From contig NZ_JASBQE010000053.1 of the NCBI RefSeq assembly GCF_029960785.1, forward strand, positions 18,817 to 82,816: a stretch of DNA of 64,000 nucleotides. Direction: 5' to 3'. Origin of the DNA: Polyangium sp. 15x6 (GTDB lineage Bacteria; Myxococcota_A; Polyangia; Polyangiales; Polyangiaceae). The notes under the pieces are model-generated. The model was not told where the DNA came from. It saw only the letters and a program-made list of their open reading frames with translations, and searched no databases. The position numbers and the translations under genes were made by a program. Shown in pieces: positions 26,303 to 35,554 of this stretch. Numbering within the stretch: position 1 is the stretch's first letter; every line of letters begins with the position of its first letter.

Positions 26303-26924
26303 GCCGGCCCAGGGCGCGGCCTCGAGCGCGCCGTACGTATTTTACGGCGACCTCAATTGCCCATTCTGCCACGCGCAGAACGAGCGGCTCCTGGAGCTCG
26401 GCGCGGAGCGCAAGGTCGAATGGCGCGGCATCCGCCACATGCCGCACCTCCCCATCCCCGCGAAAAACACGACCCCCGAGCGTGAGGAGCTCCAGCGCGA
26501 GGTCCTCTCCGTGCGGCAACGCGAGCCTGCCGTCAGCATCAGCACCCCGCCTGCGCGGCCGAACACCGAGCGGGCGACGCTCCTCGTCGCGGCCGCTCGC
26601 CGGCACGACCCGGCCCGCGCGGAGTCCTTGAAGACGCTCTTGTATCGGGCCTTGTGGGTTCACGCCCGGGACATCTCCGATTCGTGCGTGCTCGACGAGC
26701 TCCGCCGCGTCGCGGGTTTGCCCGAGCTCATCGTCGGGGAAAACGACAAAAAGACCCTGGAGTCCTGGCAAAAAGAATGGGAGCAGGGCTCGTTCGACCG
26801 GAGAATCCCGGTGATCGTCTCGCCGCGCGGGGCACGCCTCCTCGGTATGGGCGAGCGTGGCCGCCTCGAAGTATTTCTCCGATCCGGCCTTCTCAACGCG
26901 GACGGAGCCGGCCACTGCGATTGA
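26295..26924 (+). CDS. DsbA/HCCA-isomerase-like thioredoxin-fold protein
   Basis: 209 aa, thioredoxin fold with CPFC redox motif (C22, C25) at the start of the first helix (FYGDLNCPFCHAQNERL), an all-helical insertion, and a cis-Pro loop RRIPVIVSPRGARLLGM. No signal peptide, so it is cytoplasmic and more like FrnE/2-hydroxychromene-2-carboxylate isomerase relatives than periplasmic DsbA. Its start overlaps the L,D-transpeptidase 3' end by eight bases, implying co-expression; whether the two act together is unknown. Confidence 0.82.
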   Translation: MNEPAQGAASSAPYVFYGDLNCPFCHAQNERLLELGAERKVEWRGIRHMPHLPIPAKNTTPEREELQREVLSVRQREPAVSISTPPARPNTERATLLVAAARRHDPARAESLKTLLYRALWVHARDISDSCVLDELRRVAGLPELIVGENDKKTLESWQKEWEQGSFDRRIPVIVSPRGARLLGMGERGRLEVFLRSGLLNADGAGHCD

Positions 26925-26980
26925 TCTCGGGCTCGCCGATCTCGCGAGCATCGAACCGCTCGATGCTCTACGGTGCGCCC

Positions 26981-29557
26981 ATGTTCACGGTCCACCGGTA
27001 CCAGATCTTCCCGACGATACCGCCGGAGCTCGCGCCGCTCGTCACGATTGCGCAAAATCTGTGGTGGACGTGGACCCCGGCCGCGCGTGAGCTCTATTGG
27101 CGCGTGGACGCCGAGCTGTACGAGCGCGTCGCGCACAACCCGATCCTCCTGCTCCAGCTCGCCTCGCAGCGCCGCCTCGACGAGCTCGCGCGGGACGATG
27201 GGTATCTCCGGGCCCTCTCCGCGGTCGAGCGCTCCCTGCGCGATTACCTCGACCGCTCCACCTGGTTCGACCGGAAATACGGCAAGAACGCGGCGTCGCG
27301 CGGCACCGTGGCCTATTTCTCCATGGAATTCGGCGTCCACGAGTGTTTGCCCGTGTATTCGGGGGGGCTCGGCGTCCTCGCCGGCGATCACCTGAAGAGC
27401 GCGAGTGATCTCGGCTTGCCGCTCGTCGGCGTGGGAATCGCGTTCTCGCAGGGGTATTTCCGCCAGAGCCTCGATATCGAGGGCTGGCAGAACGAGCGAT
27501 ATCCGCCGAACGACTGGCACGATTTGCCCGTCTCGCCCGTGAACGACGAAAAGGGCCGGCGCGTGTTCACGTCCGTCGAGCTCCCCGCGCGCGGGGAGGC
27601 GGCCCGGCGCGAGGTCAAGCTCCAGGCCTGGCGCGCGCAGGTCGGCCGCGTCCCGCTTTATTTGCTCGACGCCGACATCCCCGAAAACCCGCCCGAGGAT
27701 CGGGCGCTCACGAATACCCTCTATGGCGGCGATCGCGCGCACCGCATCTGCCAGGAGGTCCTGCTCGGCGTGGGCGGCGTCCGGCTCCTCTCCGCGCTGG
27801 CAGAGGAGCCGCGCGTCTGCCACATGAACGAAGGCCATTCCGCGTTCCTCGCGCTCGAACGAGTCCGTCAGATCATGGCGCGCACCGGCGCGCCTTTCGT
27901 CGTGGCGTCCGAGGCGGCCGCGGCGGGCCACGTCTTCACCACGCACACCCCCGTGCCGGCCGGAAATGATGCATTCGCGCACGACCTCGCGCTCCCGTAT
28001 CTGAAGGTCCTCGGCGAGGGCCTCGGGCTCGGGGCCGAGGAGGCCATGCGCCTCGGCCGCGTCGATCCCGATCGGCCCGGCAGCGAGTTCTCCATGCCGG
28101 TCCTCGCCATTCGAATGGCCGACCGTTACAACGGCGTCAGCATGCTCCACGGCCGCGAGGCGCGCGCCATGTGGAGTGTCCTCTGGCCGGGCCTCCCTGC
28201 CTCCGAAATCCCGATCGGCTCGGTCACGAACGGCGTCCACGTCCCCACCTGGCTCGACGGCGATCTCGCCTCGCTGTATGCGAGTTACCTCGGTCCCGAT
28301 TTCCTCGAACGTGCCGCCGAGCCTGGCGTCTGGGCGAAAATCGCCGAGATTCCCGACGAGGTCCTCTGGGCCGCGCACATCCGCCGCAAAGAGCGCCTCG
28401 TGAAGCAGATTCGCGCCCGCCTCGCCGTCCTTTCCGCGCAGAAGGGGCGCGCCGAGGATCCGGCGCGGATCGAGCGCCTCCTCGACCCGAAGGCGCTCAC
28501 GATCGGGTTTGCCCGCCGCTTCGCCACGTACAAGCGCGGCACGCTCCTCCTCCGCGACGCGGCGCGCCTCGCGCGGATCCTCCACGAGCCGCATCGCCCG
28601 GTGCAGCTCGTCTTTTCCGGCAAAGCGCACCCGCAGGACTGGGGCGGCAAGGAGCTCATTCGTGACATCGTGCGCGCGGGCATGGCCGAGCCCTTCCGCG
28701 GCCGCATCGTCTTCGTCGAGGATTATGACATGGGCGTCGCGCGCACCCTCGTCGCGGGCGTCGACGTCTGGCTCAACACCCCGCGCAGACCCCTCGAAGC
28801 GAGCGGCACGAGCGGCATGAAGGCCGGCCTCAACGGCGTCCTCAATGCGAGCATCCTCGACGGCTGGTGGCCCGAGGGATACGCGGGCGACAATGGCTTT
28901 TCCATTGGCCGCGGCGAGGAGTACGCGGACACCGGCCACGGCGACCACGTCGAGGCCCAGGCCCTCTATCGATTGCTCGAAGAGGACATCGTCCCGCTTT
29001 ATTACGAGCGTGACACCGCCGGCCTCCCGCGGAGCTGGATAGCCCGCATGAAGCGCAGCATTGCCACGATCGGCCCGGCGTTCAACACGACCCGCATGGC
29101 GCGCGAGTATGCCGAAATGTATTACGAGCCTGCTCTCGAGCGACATCGCCGCATGACGGAGGATGGCCTCCTCGCGGCGCGCGCCGTCTGCGAATGGAAG
29201 GCCCGCGTGCGCGCCGCCTGGGGCTCCGTACGTGTCGATTCCGTGGCGCAGCTCGGCCCCTCGCGCCTCCCGAGCGGCGAGCCTTTGCGCGTCGCGGCGG
29301 AGATCCACCTCGGCGTCCTCTCGCCGGGCGACGTCGTCGTCGAGCTTCATTATGGTCGTCCGGGCCCGAACGGCGCGCTCCGCGGCGCGGAGGGCGCTTC
29401 GATGCGTCACGCGTCGGATCTCGGCGGCGGCCGCCATCGCTTCGAGGGCGAAATTCCCACCCACGAGAGCGGTGAGCACGCTTTCGGCGTCCGCGTCATC
29501 CCTGCGCACGAGTCCTTGCCGGATCGCTTCGCGGCGCGCCTCGTCCGCTGGCATTAG
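26981..29557 (+). CDS. glgP: Alpha-glucan phosphorylase (GT35)
   Basis: 858 aa enzyme releasing glucose-1-phosphate from glycogen or maltodextrin. It belongs to the Thermotoga-type GT35 branch: an N-terminal DUF3417-like segment, YFSMEFGVHECLPVYSGGLGVLAGDHLKS split around 125-150, and the C-terminal PLP site SGTSGMKAGLNG with Schiff-base Lys614. HTTHTPVPAGND and VTNGVHVPTW are further family signatures. A roughly 120-residue beta-rich tail follows the catalytic core. The start MFTVHRYQIF is chosen over an ATG six codons upstream; neither has a strong ribosome-binding site. Cytosolic; myxobacteria store glycogen and trehalose, so a role in reserve mobilisation is likely. Confidence 0.92.
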   Translation: MFTVHRYQIFPTIPPELAPLVTIAQNLWWTWTPAARELYWRVDAELYERVAHNPILLLQLASQRRLDELARDDGYLRALSAVERSLRDYLDRSTWFDRKYGKNAASRGTVAYFSMEFGVHECLPVYSGGLGVLAGDHLKSASDLGLPLVGVGIAFSQGYFRQSLDIEGWQNERYPPNDWHDLPVSPVNDEKGRRVFTSVELPARGEAARREVKLQAWRAQVGRVPLYLLDADIPENPPEDRALTNTLYGGDRAHRICQEVLLGVGGVRLLSALAEEPRVCHMNEGHSAFLALERVRQIMARTGAPFVVASEAAAAGHVFTTHTPVPAGNDAFAHDLALPYLKVLGEGLGLGAEEAMRLGRVDPDRPGSEFSMPVLAIRMADRYNGVSMLHGREARAMWSVLWPGLPASEIPIGSVTNGVHVPTWLDGDLASLYASYLGPDFLERAAEPGVWAKIAEIPDEVLWAAHIRRKERLVKQIRARLAVLSAQKGRAEDPARIERLLDPKALTIGFARRFATYKRGTLLLRDAARLARILHEPHRPVQLVFSGKAHPQDWGGKELIRDIVRAGMAEPFRGRIVFVEDYDMGVARTLVAGVDVWLNTPRRPLEASGTSGMKAGLNGVLNASILDGWWPEGYAGDNGFSIGRGEEYADTGHGDHVEAQALYRLLEEDIVPLYYERDTAGLPRSWIARMKRSIATIGPAFNTTRMAREYAEMYYEPALERHRRMTEDGLLAARAVCEWKARVRAAWGSVRVDSVAQLGPSRLPSGEPLRVAAEIHLGVLSPGDVVVELHYGRPGPNGALRGAEGASMRHASDLGGGRHRFEGEIPTHESGEHAFGVRVIPAHESLPDRFAARLVRWH

Positions 29558-29622
29558 ACATTTTCGCGTGACAGCAGCTTGGCTTTCTGTCATGGGTAGG
29601 ACGCCCCCTCACGTCCCTCCCG

Positions 29623-30897
29623 ATGCCAGAAACAGCCATGTCCACCGCCGAAGCGGTCTCGCGCGAGAAGGTGCGCGACCGCGTCCTCTTCGTCGTCGTC
29701 TTGACCGTGTTCCTCGACCTCGTCGGGTTCGGGATCACGATTCCGCTGCTCCCGTTTTACGTGAAGCCGCTGGTGTCCGAGGAGTGGACGGGCACCGTCA
29801 CCGGAATGCTGATCAGCAGTTATTCGCTGGCGCAGGCGCTGGCGACGCCCGTGCTCGGGCGTTTGTCCGATCGGCTGGGCCGTCGGTCGGTCATCGTGCT
29901 CAGCCTGGCCGGCAATGCGGCGAGCATGGTGCTTTTCGCCGCGGCGGTGCACTTCCAGGTGCTCTGGTGCCTGTTCGTGTCGCGTCTGCTCGCGGGGGCG
30001 ACGGCGGGCAACCTGGCCGCGTGTCAGGCGGCGATCGCGGACGTGACGGACAAGAAGGATCGCGCGGCGGCCATGGGGCGGCTCGGGGCGGGGATCGGGC
30101 TCGGGATGATCATGGGGCCGGTGATCGGCAGCATGACGGCCAAGATCGCGTCCTGGGCGCCGCCGATCGCGGCGGCCGTGATGGCCTTGGCCGACCTGAT
30201 TCTCGCTGCGGCGCTCATGCCGGAGACGCGGCCCGTGCGCGAGCCCGAGCGCGGCGGGCACGACGCCTATCGTGGCCCCACGCGGGACGAGCCCCGGAAG
30301 GAGGCGACCTTCACGGAGATCGTCTCCGACAAACGCGTCGTGACGATCCTCCAGATGTATTTCTTGACGTTCATGGCCATGACGGTCCTGAACGTCGCGT
30401 TCCCGCTCCTCTCGCATGATCGATTCGGGTGGACCGGGGAGCAGGTCGGCTACATGTTCGCGATCTTCGGCGTGTCCGGGGTCGTGATCCAGGGCTTCTT
30501 GATCAAGCGCCTCTCGGCGCGCTACAGCGAGCTCACGCTGGTCGAGTGTGCGGCCGCGCTCATGCTCGCGGGCATGCTCTTCGCGGCCTTCTCGATGCAT
30601 TCGTGGATGATGGTCCTCGCGAACGTCCTCATCGGCGTGGGCGTGGCGATCAACAACCCGTCCATTTCGTCGCTCGCGTCGAAGTTCGCGCGGGAGGACC
30701 AGCGGGGCACGGTGCTCGGATATGCGCAATCGACGGGGAGCTGGGCGCGGACGATCTGGCCCGTGACGTGGGGCTTCATGTACAGCCGCGTGGGGCCGAT
30801 CTCTCCGTTCCTCGGCGCCGCGGCGGGGGCCGCGATGTTGCTCGGCGTCTCGTTGATGTTGCACAGGCAGCCGACGCCGGCTTCGGAGCAGGGGTAG
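29623..30897 (+). CDS. MFS transporter, TetA-like drug/H+ antiporter
   Basis: 424 aa, 12 hydrophobic segments. Motif A after TM2 is GRLSDRLGRRSV, a repeat of it lies near TM8 (KRLSARYSELT), and TM5 contains the antiporter motif C-like stretch GAGIGLGMIMGPVIGSM. TM1 VFLDLVGFGITIPLLPFY is typical of the TetA/DHA1 group. A cytoplasmic loop of about 35 residues separates the halves. A TGACAG/CTGTCA pair (29569-29592) lies in the upstream gap and may be an operator. Substrate unknown. Confidence 0.87.
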   Translation: MPETAMSTAEAVSREKVRDRVLFVVVLTVFLDLVGFGITIPLLPFYVKPLVSEEWTGTVTGMLISSYSLAQALATPVLGRLSDRLGRRSVIVLSLAGNAASMVLFAAAVHFQVLWCLFVSRLLAGATAGNLAACQAAIADVTDKKDRAAAMGRLGAGIGLGMIMGPVIGSMTAKIASWAPPIAAAVMALADLILAAALMPETRPVREPERGGHDAYRGPTRDEPRKEATFTEIVSDKRVVTILQMYFLTFMAMTVLNVAFPLLSHDRFGWTGEQVGYMFAIFGVSGVVIQGFLIKRLSARYSELTLVECAAALMLAGMLFAAFSMHSWMMVLANVLIGVGVAINNPSISSLASKFAREDQRGTVLGYAQSTGSWARTIWPVTWGFMYSRVGPISPFLGAAAGAAMLLGVSLMLHRQPTPASEQG

Positions 30898-30924
30898 GGG
30901 AGTCGGTCCCGCCGCGTACCGCAG

Positions 30925-31839
30925 TCAAAACCCGTTCAGCTCGTCCACCACCTGGAACAGCCCGCCGAGATCGTAAAAATCGACGGCCACGAAATTCGGA
31001 ATCTGCCCGCCCTCCGTCTGGCACTTCTTCGCCCGCGCCGACAGCACCTCGTACGCGTTCGCCGTCTCGCCCCGCTCGGGCGTCGGGATCGGCCCGATCC
31101 AGTGGTTCAAGAGAAACAGATCGTTTCCTTGTGTCCCCCGGTTCGGCGCGCAGTTGAAGTCCTCCACGCTTTCGAACGAATACGGCGTGTCCCAGGCGAT
31201 GCCCCAGAAATGGTGATACCACGCGGGCGGCGGACCCTCGTCCTCGGCGCCCACGACGAGCTGCTTTCCATCGAGGAGCAGCTCCCGCAGCGTCGGCCAG
31301 GGTGCTCCGTCCTCGTGCGCGTACGTGCGACCTGCGAGCCCCGCTTTTTCGAACACGCCCGCCGTCTCCTCGGGCGTGATGCCGTCCTGGATGATGAGCG
31401 TCACGACCTCGTGCGGGTGTGCGTCGAGGAAGACACGCATCTCGACGAGCGCGTCCACGAGGAGCGTCTTCCCGAGCTCGCAGATCGAGTGGCACAGATA
31501 GAGATCGTCGTTCCAGCGGTGTGTATCGATCAGCATCGCGCGGATGCCGTCTTCGAGCTGGTGTTTCATGCCGAAGTTCTGGTTCGGCGCGGCCCAGCCG
31601 AGCTCGAACGAGGACATGGCATTGTGCGTCGCGGGGAACGCCACCGTATCGAAGGGCCTGTCGCAGAGCTCTGCGCGGCCGTTGCATTCGGAGGGCGGCG
31701 GGGGCTTTGCGGGCCCCGGGTCCGGATTCGCCGGATCCCCGGAGCCACAGGCGAAAAGCCCGAAGGAAGCGGTCCAAAGCAAAGCGTGAAGCGAAAAGCG
31801 TGTCCCGTGCACGCCCTCGAGCGTACACGGGATCATCAC
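30925..31839 (-). CDS. PI-PLC-X-like phosphodiesterase lipoprotein
   Basis: 304 aa. The signal ends in lipobox LFAC; a GTG start nine codons in would give a tidier signal peptide. The catalytic TIM-barrel of the bacterial PI-PLC type has H72 in FPATHNAMS and H117 in LYLCHSIC, the general base/acid pair, with DTHRW and EVVTLIIQD as the strands between. The remaining C-terminal part (NDLFLLNHWIG) fits eukaryote-like PLCXD proteins. It would cleave phosphoinositide- or glycosyl-phospholipids outside the cytoplasmic membrane, without calcium. Convergent with the MFS gene, 27 bases apart. Confidence 0.82.
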   Translation of the reverse strand: MMIPCTLEGVHGTRFSLHALLWTASFGLFACGSGDPANPDPGPAKPPPPSECNGRAELCDRPFDTVAFPATHNAMSSFELGWAAPNQNFGMKHQLEDGIRAMLIDTHRWNDDLYLCHSICELGKTLLVDALVEMRVFLDAHPHEVVTLIIQDGITPEETAGVFEKAGLAGRTYAHEDGAPWPTLRELLLDGKQLVVGAEDEGPPPAWYHHFWGIAWDTPYSFESVEDFNCAPNRGTQGNDLFLLNHWIGPIPTPERGETANAYEVLSARAKKCQTEGGQIPNFVAVDFYDLGGLFQVVDELNGF

Positions 31840-31851
31840 CTGCGGAAAGCG

Positions 31852-32193
31852 CTAGCGCGCCTTCTTGATGCCGAGATCCACCTGGAGTTGCCGGCGGATC
31901 TTCTTGACGTCGGCGTTCGAGAGCTGCCGCAACAGCTCCGCCACGTGGGCGCGCTCGTCCTCGGCCGGGAAGGTCAGGATGTAGAGCGGCGGCACGTCGA
32001 AGCCGATCGCGAGGCGCTCGATCGTCTGGATCGTGATGGCGGCGAGCCCGTGCTCGACGCTCGAGAGGTGGCCTTTCGACAGCGCGCTCGCGTCCGCGAG
32101 GGCGGCGAGGGACAGGTTTCGCTCGAGGCGCAGCTCACGGATACGGGCGCCCACCTGCATCGCAAACGGATCGGGAACGGATCGTCGGGGCAT
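31852..32193 (-). CDS. XRE-family regulator A
   Basis: 113 aa DNA-binding protein. The helix-turn-helix is at about 15-68 (GARIRELRLERNLSLAALA, then LSKGHLSSVEHG with the recognition helix). The C-terminal half (VPPLYILTFPAEDERAHVAELLR) is a short helical dimerisation tail ending in KKIRRQLQ. It is highly similar to the gene at 32431-32775, sharing HLSSVEHGLAAITIQTIE exactly. Small XRE proteins of this kind often repress their own promoter. Located 13 bases after the PI-PLC-like gene start on the same strand, so it could cotranscribe with it. Confidence 0.88.
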   Translation of the reverse strand: MPRRSVPDPFAMQVGARIRELRLERNLSLAALADASALSKGHLSSVEHGLAAITIQTIERLAIGFDVPPLYILTFPAEDERAHVAELLRQLSNADVKKIRRQLQVDLGIKKAR

Positions 32194-32430
32194 GGTCCTC
32201 GTCTTTCTCGGGCCAAAAAAGCGCGGCCCGACCGGCGAAACACGCCGGCAAGTCGCAAGTTCGTCGAAATGGATCCCGCGTGAATCGGCCGGATCACACG
32301 GGGCCAGCTATCATGCACGTCCTCGGACGCACGGAGAACCGAAAAATGGTCCCGGATCGGACGCTTTTCGTCCTACCGTGCCCGACGCGCCGTGACGCGG
32401 CGCGCGGGGCACGGTGGGACGAATTTTGTC

Positions 32431-32775
32431 CTAGCTGCGCTTGACGCGGATGCCGGTCTCCTCCTGGATCCGGCGGCGGATCTTGCGCACGTCGGCGTTC
32501 GACATCTCGCGGAGCAGCTCCGCCGTCTTCGCGCGCTCGTCGTCCGCGGCGAACGTGAGCAGGTAGAGCGGGGGCACGCCGAAGCCGAACGCGAGCCGCT
32601 CGATCGTCTGGATCGTGATGGCGGCGAGCCCGTGCTCGACGCTCGAGAGATGGCCCTTCGACAGATAACAGGCGTCGGCGAGCTTTCCGAGCGACAATCC
32701 ACGCTCCTTGCGCAGCTCACGGATACGGGTGCCCACCTTCAGTGCAAACGGCTCGGGAACGGTGCGTCGCGGCAT
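32431..32775 (-). CDS. XRE-family regulator B (tandem paralogue)
   Basis: 114 aa, collinear with the 31852-32193 product and, by eye, about two thirds identical; the core helices are unchanged while residues in the first helix and tail differ. The DNA itself is nearly identical over the recognition-helix segment, which points to recent duplication or gene conversion. Upstream of both genes are similar ttctcggg...aaaaaa sequences, so the duplication may include the promoter. The start ATG is chosen by alignment with the paralogue; in-frame sequence upstream is not conserved. Target genes unknown. Confidence 0.88.
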   Translation of the reverse strand: MPRRTVPEPFALKVGTRIRELRKERGLSLGKLADACYLSKGHLSSVEHGLAAITIQTIERLAFGFGVPPLYLLTFAADDERAKTAELLREMSNADVRKIRRRIQEETGIRVKRS

Positions 32776-33072
32776 GATGATATGGTTCTCGGGCGACCCG
32801 GAAAAAAGGATCCCCGACCGGCCCTCCTGTGCCGGGATCTCTGAGGTTTCACGAGGACGTCCGTCCGCCCTCGGTGCGAAAGACTCGATCGCGAGATCGG
32901 GCGCGCCGGCGACTTCTCCGCGCCGCGCCGAACCCATCGAACGCGTCCATCTTGCATCCATTGGACGAACTCGTCACGCGCGAATTACAGGTGGTAGGAC
33001 ATTGTTCGTCATGGGACCGGCCTCCTTCCATCACCACGCGCGAGCGTGTATCTTCGTTCCGTCGTGGCGAAC
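32776..33072. other. Intergenic region between XRE gene and STAS-like gene
   Basis: 297 bases with divergent genes on either side. I see no reliable promoter, hairpin or reading frame. An A-rich patch (ggaaaaaagg, 32800-32809) lies just upstream of XRE regulator B and matches one upstream of its paralogue. Confidence 0.5.
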
Positions 33073-33486
33073 ATGGATGCCGGCTTCGAGAAGATGGGGG
33101 CGCACTGGTCCAGACGAGAAGGAGCGATCCTCGTCGTGCGCTGGAGCGGCGACGTCACGCGGGGCGACATGATGGCCCTCTACGAGCGCATCGACGAGAT
33201 GGGCCGCGAAGAGCCCGCGGTCTATTGTCTCTTCGACAGCGCGCACTCGATCTCCGTGACCCGCGACGCGCGCGTCTGGGCCGTCCGCGAGGCCAAGGGC
33301 GCCAAGGCGATCCGCGGCATCGCCGTCGTCGGCGCCTCCTTCCCCGTGCGTGTCCTCGGGACGATGCTGAACCGCGCCACGGACGCGCTCCTCAGGCACG
33401 GCGTGCCGCTCGCGTTCTTCGATACCGCCGAGGAAGGCCGCGCCTACCTCGAAGCCGAGCGGGAGAAACACGCCGCCCTTCGCTGA
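33073..33486 (+). CDS. SpoIIAA/STAS-like protein
   Basis: 137 aa from the ATG (MDAGFEKMG); in-frame GTG codons at 33046 and 33064 are alternative starts, and none has a clear ribosome-binding site. The pattern resembles the SpoIIAA-like/STAS-type fold: beta strands ILVVRWSGDVTRGDMMALYERI, VYCLFDSAHSISVT, IAVVGASFPVRVLGTML, then GVPLAFFDTAEEGRAYLEAE, which is the usual ending of such domains. No phosphorylatable Ser is evident at the STAS site. Likely a small regulatory or binding module; partner unknown. Confidence 0.65.
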   Translation: MDAGFEKMGAHWSRREGAILVVRWSGDVTRGDMMALYERIDEMGREEPAVYCLFDSAHSISVTRDARVWAVREAKGAKAIRGIAVVGASFPVRVLGTMLNRATDALLRHGVPLAFFDTAEEGRAYLEAEREKHAALR

Positions 33487-33641
33487 TTTCGATTTCTCCC
33501 GCCTTCGAAAACCGCGGCTCGGCCCGCCCTCCCGGCAGTTGACGATCGGGGGGGCTCGACCGGAGGTTTCCCGTGAGGGCGGCGTAGCGGCCCGGAGGCC
33601 TGTGGCTCTTCCGGTCTGGCCTCGCGCCCCGGGAGGCCATC

Positions 33642-34907
33642 GTGGGGGAGCCGAACGGCGAGCCGCCGCGCGGAGGGGACACGTCCGCGCCGAGGCCGGA
33701 GAACACCATTCGAATCGAATCGATCCGGGTCGACTCCGATCACGGCACGCTCCGCGGCTGCGATGAGCCGAGCGGCTGGCGCTGGTCCGATCGCGCCTGC
33801 CCCGAGCCCGAATGGACGCCTGCGTCCCGCGTCCCCGTGAGCCATACCCTCGGCGAAAAGGTCCGCCTGGAGCTCACCCTCGACGCGGCCGCGGCGCCGC
33901 CCGGCTCCATCACCCTCGAGGGCGAGGGCCCCGGCGATATCCAATTTAGACAAACCATTCCGATCTCTCCCGGGACGTCCTCGATCACACTCGTCTCCGA
34001 CCATCCGCTCGCGCGCAAGCTCGACGCTCTCTCGTTCGACGTACGCTGGTCCGCGTCCGAGGCCGCGGTCCTCGCGCCCGCCGTCACCTCCATTCCCATG
34101 TTCGTCACGATGGGGCCGCCGCGATCCACGCCCATGGCGCCCTACAAGGAGGACGGCGCGACCCCGCGACGCGTGGCGAAGGCCGTGGAATGGGCGAAGC
34201 AGGCGAACAGCCTGGATCCGCACGCCATCGTCGAGAGCTTCCTGCGCCGATTCCCGTATTACGCGCTCCTCCCGAACCCCGACGTGCCCGCGGAGTTCGA
34301 CCATCCGCGTTATTTCAACGAAGTCGGCGGCGCGTGGCCGATGGTCGATTACGTCGCCGCCTCGGGGGAGTGCCAGGCCATCGTGCGCCTCGTGCGGGGC
34401 ATGCTCGCGCAGATCGGCGCGCCGGGCGAGGCGCGCATGCTCGTCGTCTGGGCCGATCCGGATCAGGGCAACGGCGAAAAGCCCCTCGTCGCCGACTGGG
34501 AGAAAAATCCCCGCGCGGGCTTGTCGAAGACGATGCTGGTCGGCGAAAAGCGCCTCTCCGCGGCACTCGTGGACGGCCCGGTCGTGGAAGGAAAAACCTA
34601 CCCGCCCTCGCATACCCGCCTGCCCGACGGCAAGGTGAGCCCCGGCCTCAACCGGTACGAGGCGTGCCTCGAGTTCTCGCACGGCGGCACGACCCGCTAT
34701 TATTGTGGCGGCGTCGGCGTCCTCTTTTCCAGGCACGACATCCTCAAGGTCTTCTGGGGCCTCGTCTGGGTCGAGTTTCTCCCGGACGAAGGATTTCGGG
34801 TCGAGAAGATCGTGAAGCGATACCGGGGCGGCGAGGCACCACCTCGCGAATCCCCCCGCGACCGCATACGCTCGTTTTTTCGTCGTTTCGCGAGGCGGAT
34901 CTCATGA
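33642..34907 (+). CDS. Transglutaminase-like protein, possible effector
   Basis: 421 aa, GTG start supported by GGGAGG five bases upstream. No signal peptide. The N-terminal half (about 20-165) is beta-rich (RIESIRVDSDHGTLRG, RVPVSHTLGEKVRLELTL, GPGDIQFRQTIPI). The C-terminal half contains WPMVDYVAASGECQAIVRL with C244 at the N-terminus of a helix, the position of the nucleophile in papain/transglutaminase-like folds, followed by ARMLVVWADP. I cannot assign the His and Asp of the triad with certainty. The stop overlaps the start of the next gene (ATGA), an arrangement common for toxin-immunity or secreted-effector pairs. No secretion gene is nearby. Function is inferred only. Confidence 0.6.
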   Translation: MGEPNGEPPRGGDTSAPRPENTIRIESIRVDSDHGTLRGCDEPSGWRWSDRACPEPEWTPASRVPVSHTLGEKVRLELTLDAAAAPPGSITLEGEGPGDIQFRQTIPISPGTSSITLVSDHPLARKLDALSFDVRWSASEAAVLAPAVTSIPMFVTMGPPRSTPMAPYKEDGATPRRVAKAVEWAKQANSLDPHAIVESFLRRFPYYALLPNPDVPAEFDHPRYFNEVGGAWPMVDYVAASGECQAIVRLVRGMLAQIGAPGEARMLVVWADPDQGNGEKPLVADWEKNPRAGLSKTMLVGEKRLSAALVDGPVVEGKTYPPSHTRLPDGKVSPGLNRYEACLEFSHGGTTRYYCGGVGVLFSRHDILKVFWGLVWVEFLPDEGFRVEKIVKRYRGGEAPPRESPRDRIRSFFRRFARRIS

Positions 34908-35554
34908 AATGGCTAGACGACATCGAAACCGCGCAATCCGAGGGCTTCGACGATCTCGACGGCCGCGTCGACGTACCCGGCCAGGCCCTCGCCGAATCGA
35001 GGCACTGGGCACGCACCCTGTTTGCCCAGGGAAAAAGCCCCTACGACGCCGCCCGTCCCGTCCGGCGCCTGGTCCACCACGCCACCAAGGCCGCGCCGGA
35101 TTTCCTGCGCCATGAATACGATGTGGACGACCTCCACCTCTCGATCGTCGAGGGCCGCTCGTTCGTGCTCGTCATCGTCTCGCGAGGCAGCCTCGACGTG
35201 CTCGCGCTCCCCGAGAACGAGCGCGTCGGGGCCATCACGCGCGTCGCCGCCACGCTCTTTCACCCCGTCTGCGTCTCCGGCGGTATCTGCTTCCGTTTCC
35301 CCGAGCGAATCGAGGAAGGAACGTTCTTCTCGACGAACCCGGACCTCGATCCGCGGCTCCTCGGCGCCTGGCAGGATCGCCTCGACGCCGGCATCCGCGG
35401 CGGCGAGCTCGTGTTCCTCGCCTACAAGCGTTTGCCCTGGATGGCCGGCTTCGCCGATCCCTTCGCGTGGCTCCGCGAGGGCGAACGGATCGATCGAAAG
35501 CCACGTTTTCGTTTCCCGTTCCGGAGGTCAGGCCCCAAGCGCAAGCACCGCTGA
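34904..35554 (+). CDS. Partner of the transglutaminase-like protein, possible immunity protein
   Basis: 216 aa, unrecognised, cytoplasmic (no signal or membrane segment). The N-terminus is acidic (MKWLDDIETAQSEGFDDLDG), the middle contains strands SFVLVIVSRGSLDVLALP, and the C-terminus is strongly basic (KPRFRFPFRRSGPKRKHR). It is coupled to the preceding gene by an ATGA overlap, so both are made together. Such coupling suits an immunity or chaperone role for the upstream protein. Its 3' end overlaps the convergent AcpH-like gene by 27 bases. Confidence 0.6.
   Translation: MKWLDDIETAQSEGFDDLDGRVDVPGQALAESRHWARTLFAQGKSPYDAARPVRRLVHHATKAAPDFLRHEYDVDDLHLSIVEGRSFVLVIVSRGSLDVLALPENERVGAITRVAATLFHPVCVSGGICFRFPERIEEGTFFSTNPDLDPRLLGAWQDRLDAGIRGGELVFLAYKRLPWMAGFADPFAWLREGERIDRKPRFRFPFRRSGPKRKHR

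Noticed and set aside
29569..29592. TGACAG/CTGTCA inverted repeat as operator of the MFS gene
   Set aside because: Six-base arms separated by 12 bases are too weak to list as a site; kept only as a remark in the gene entry.
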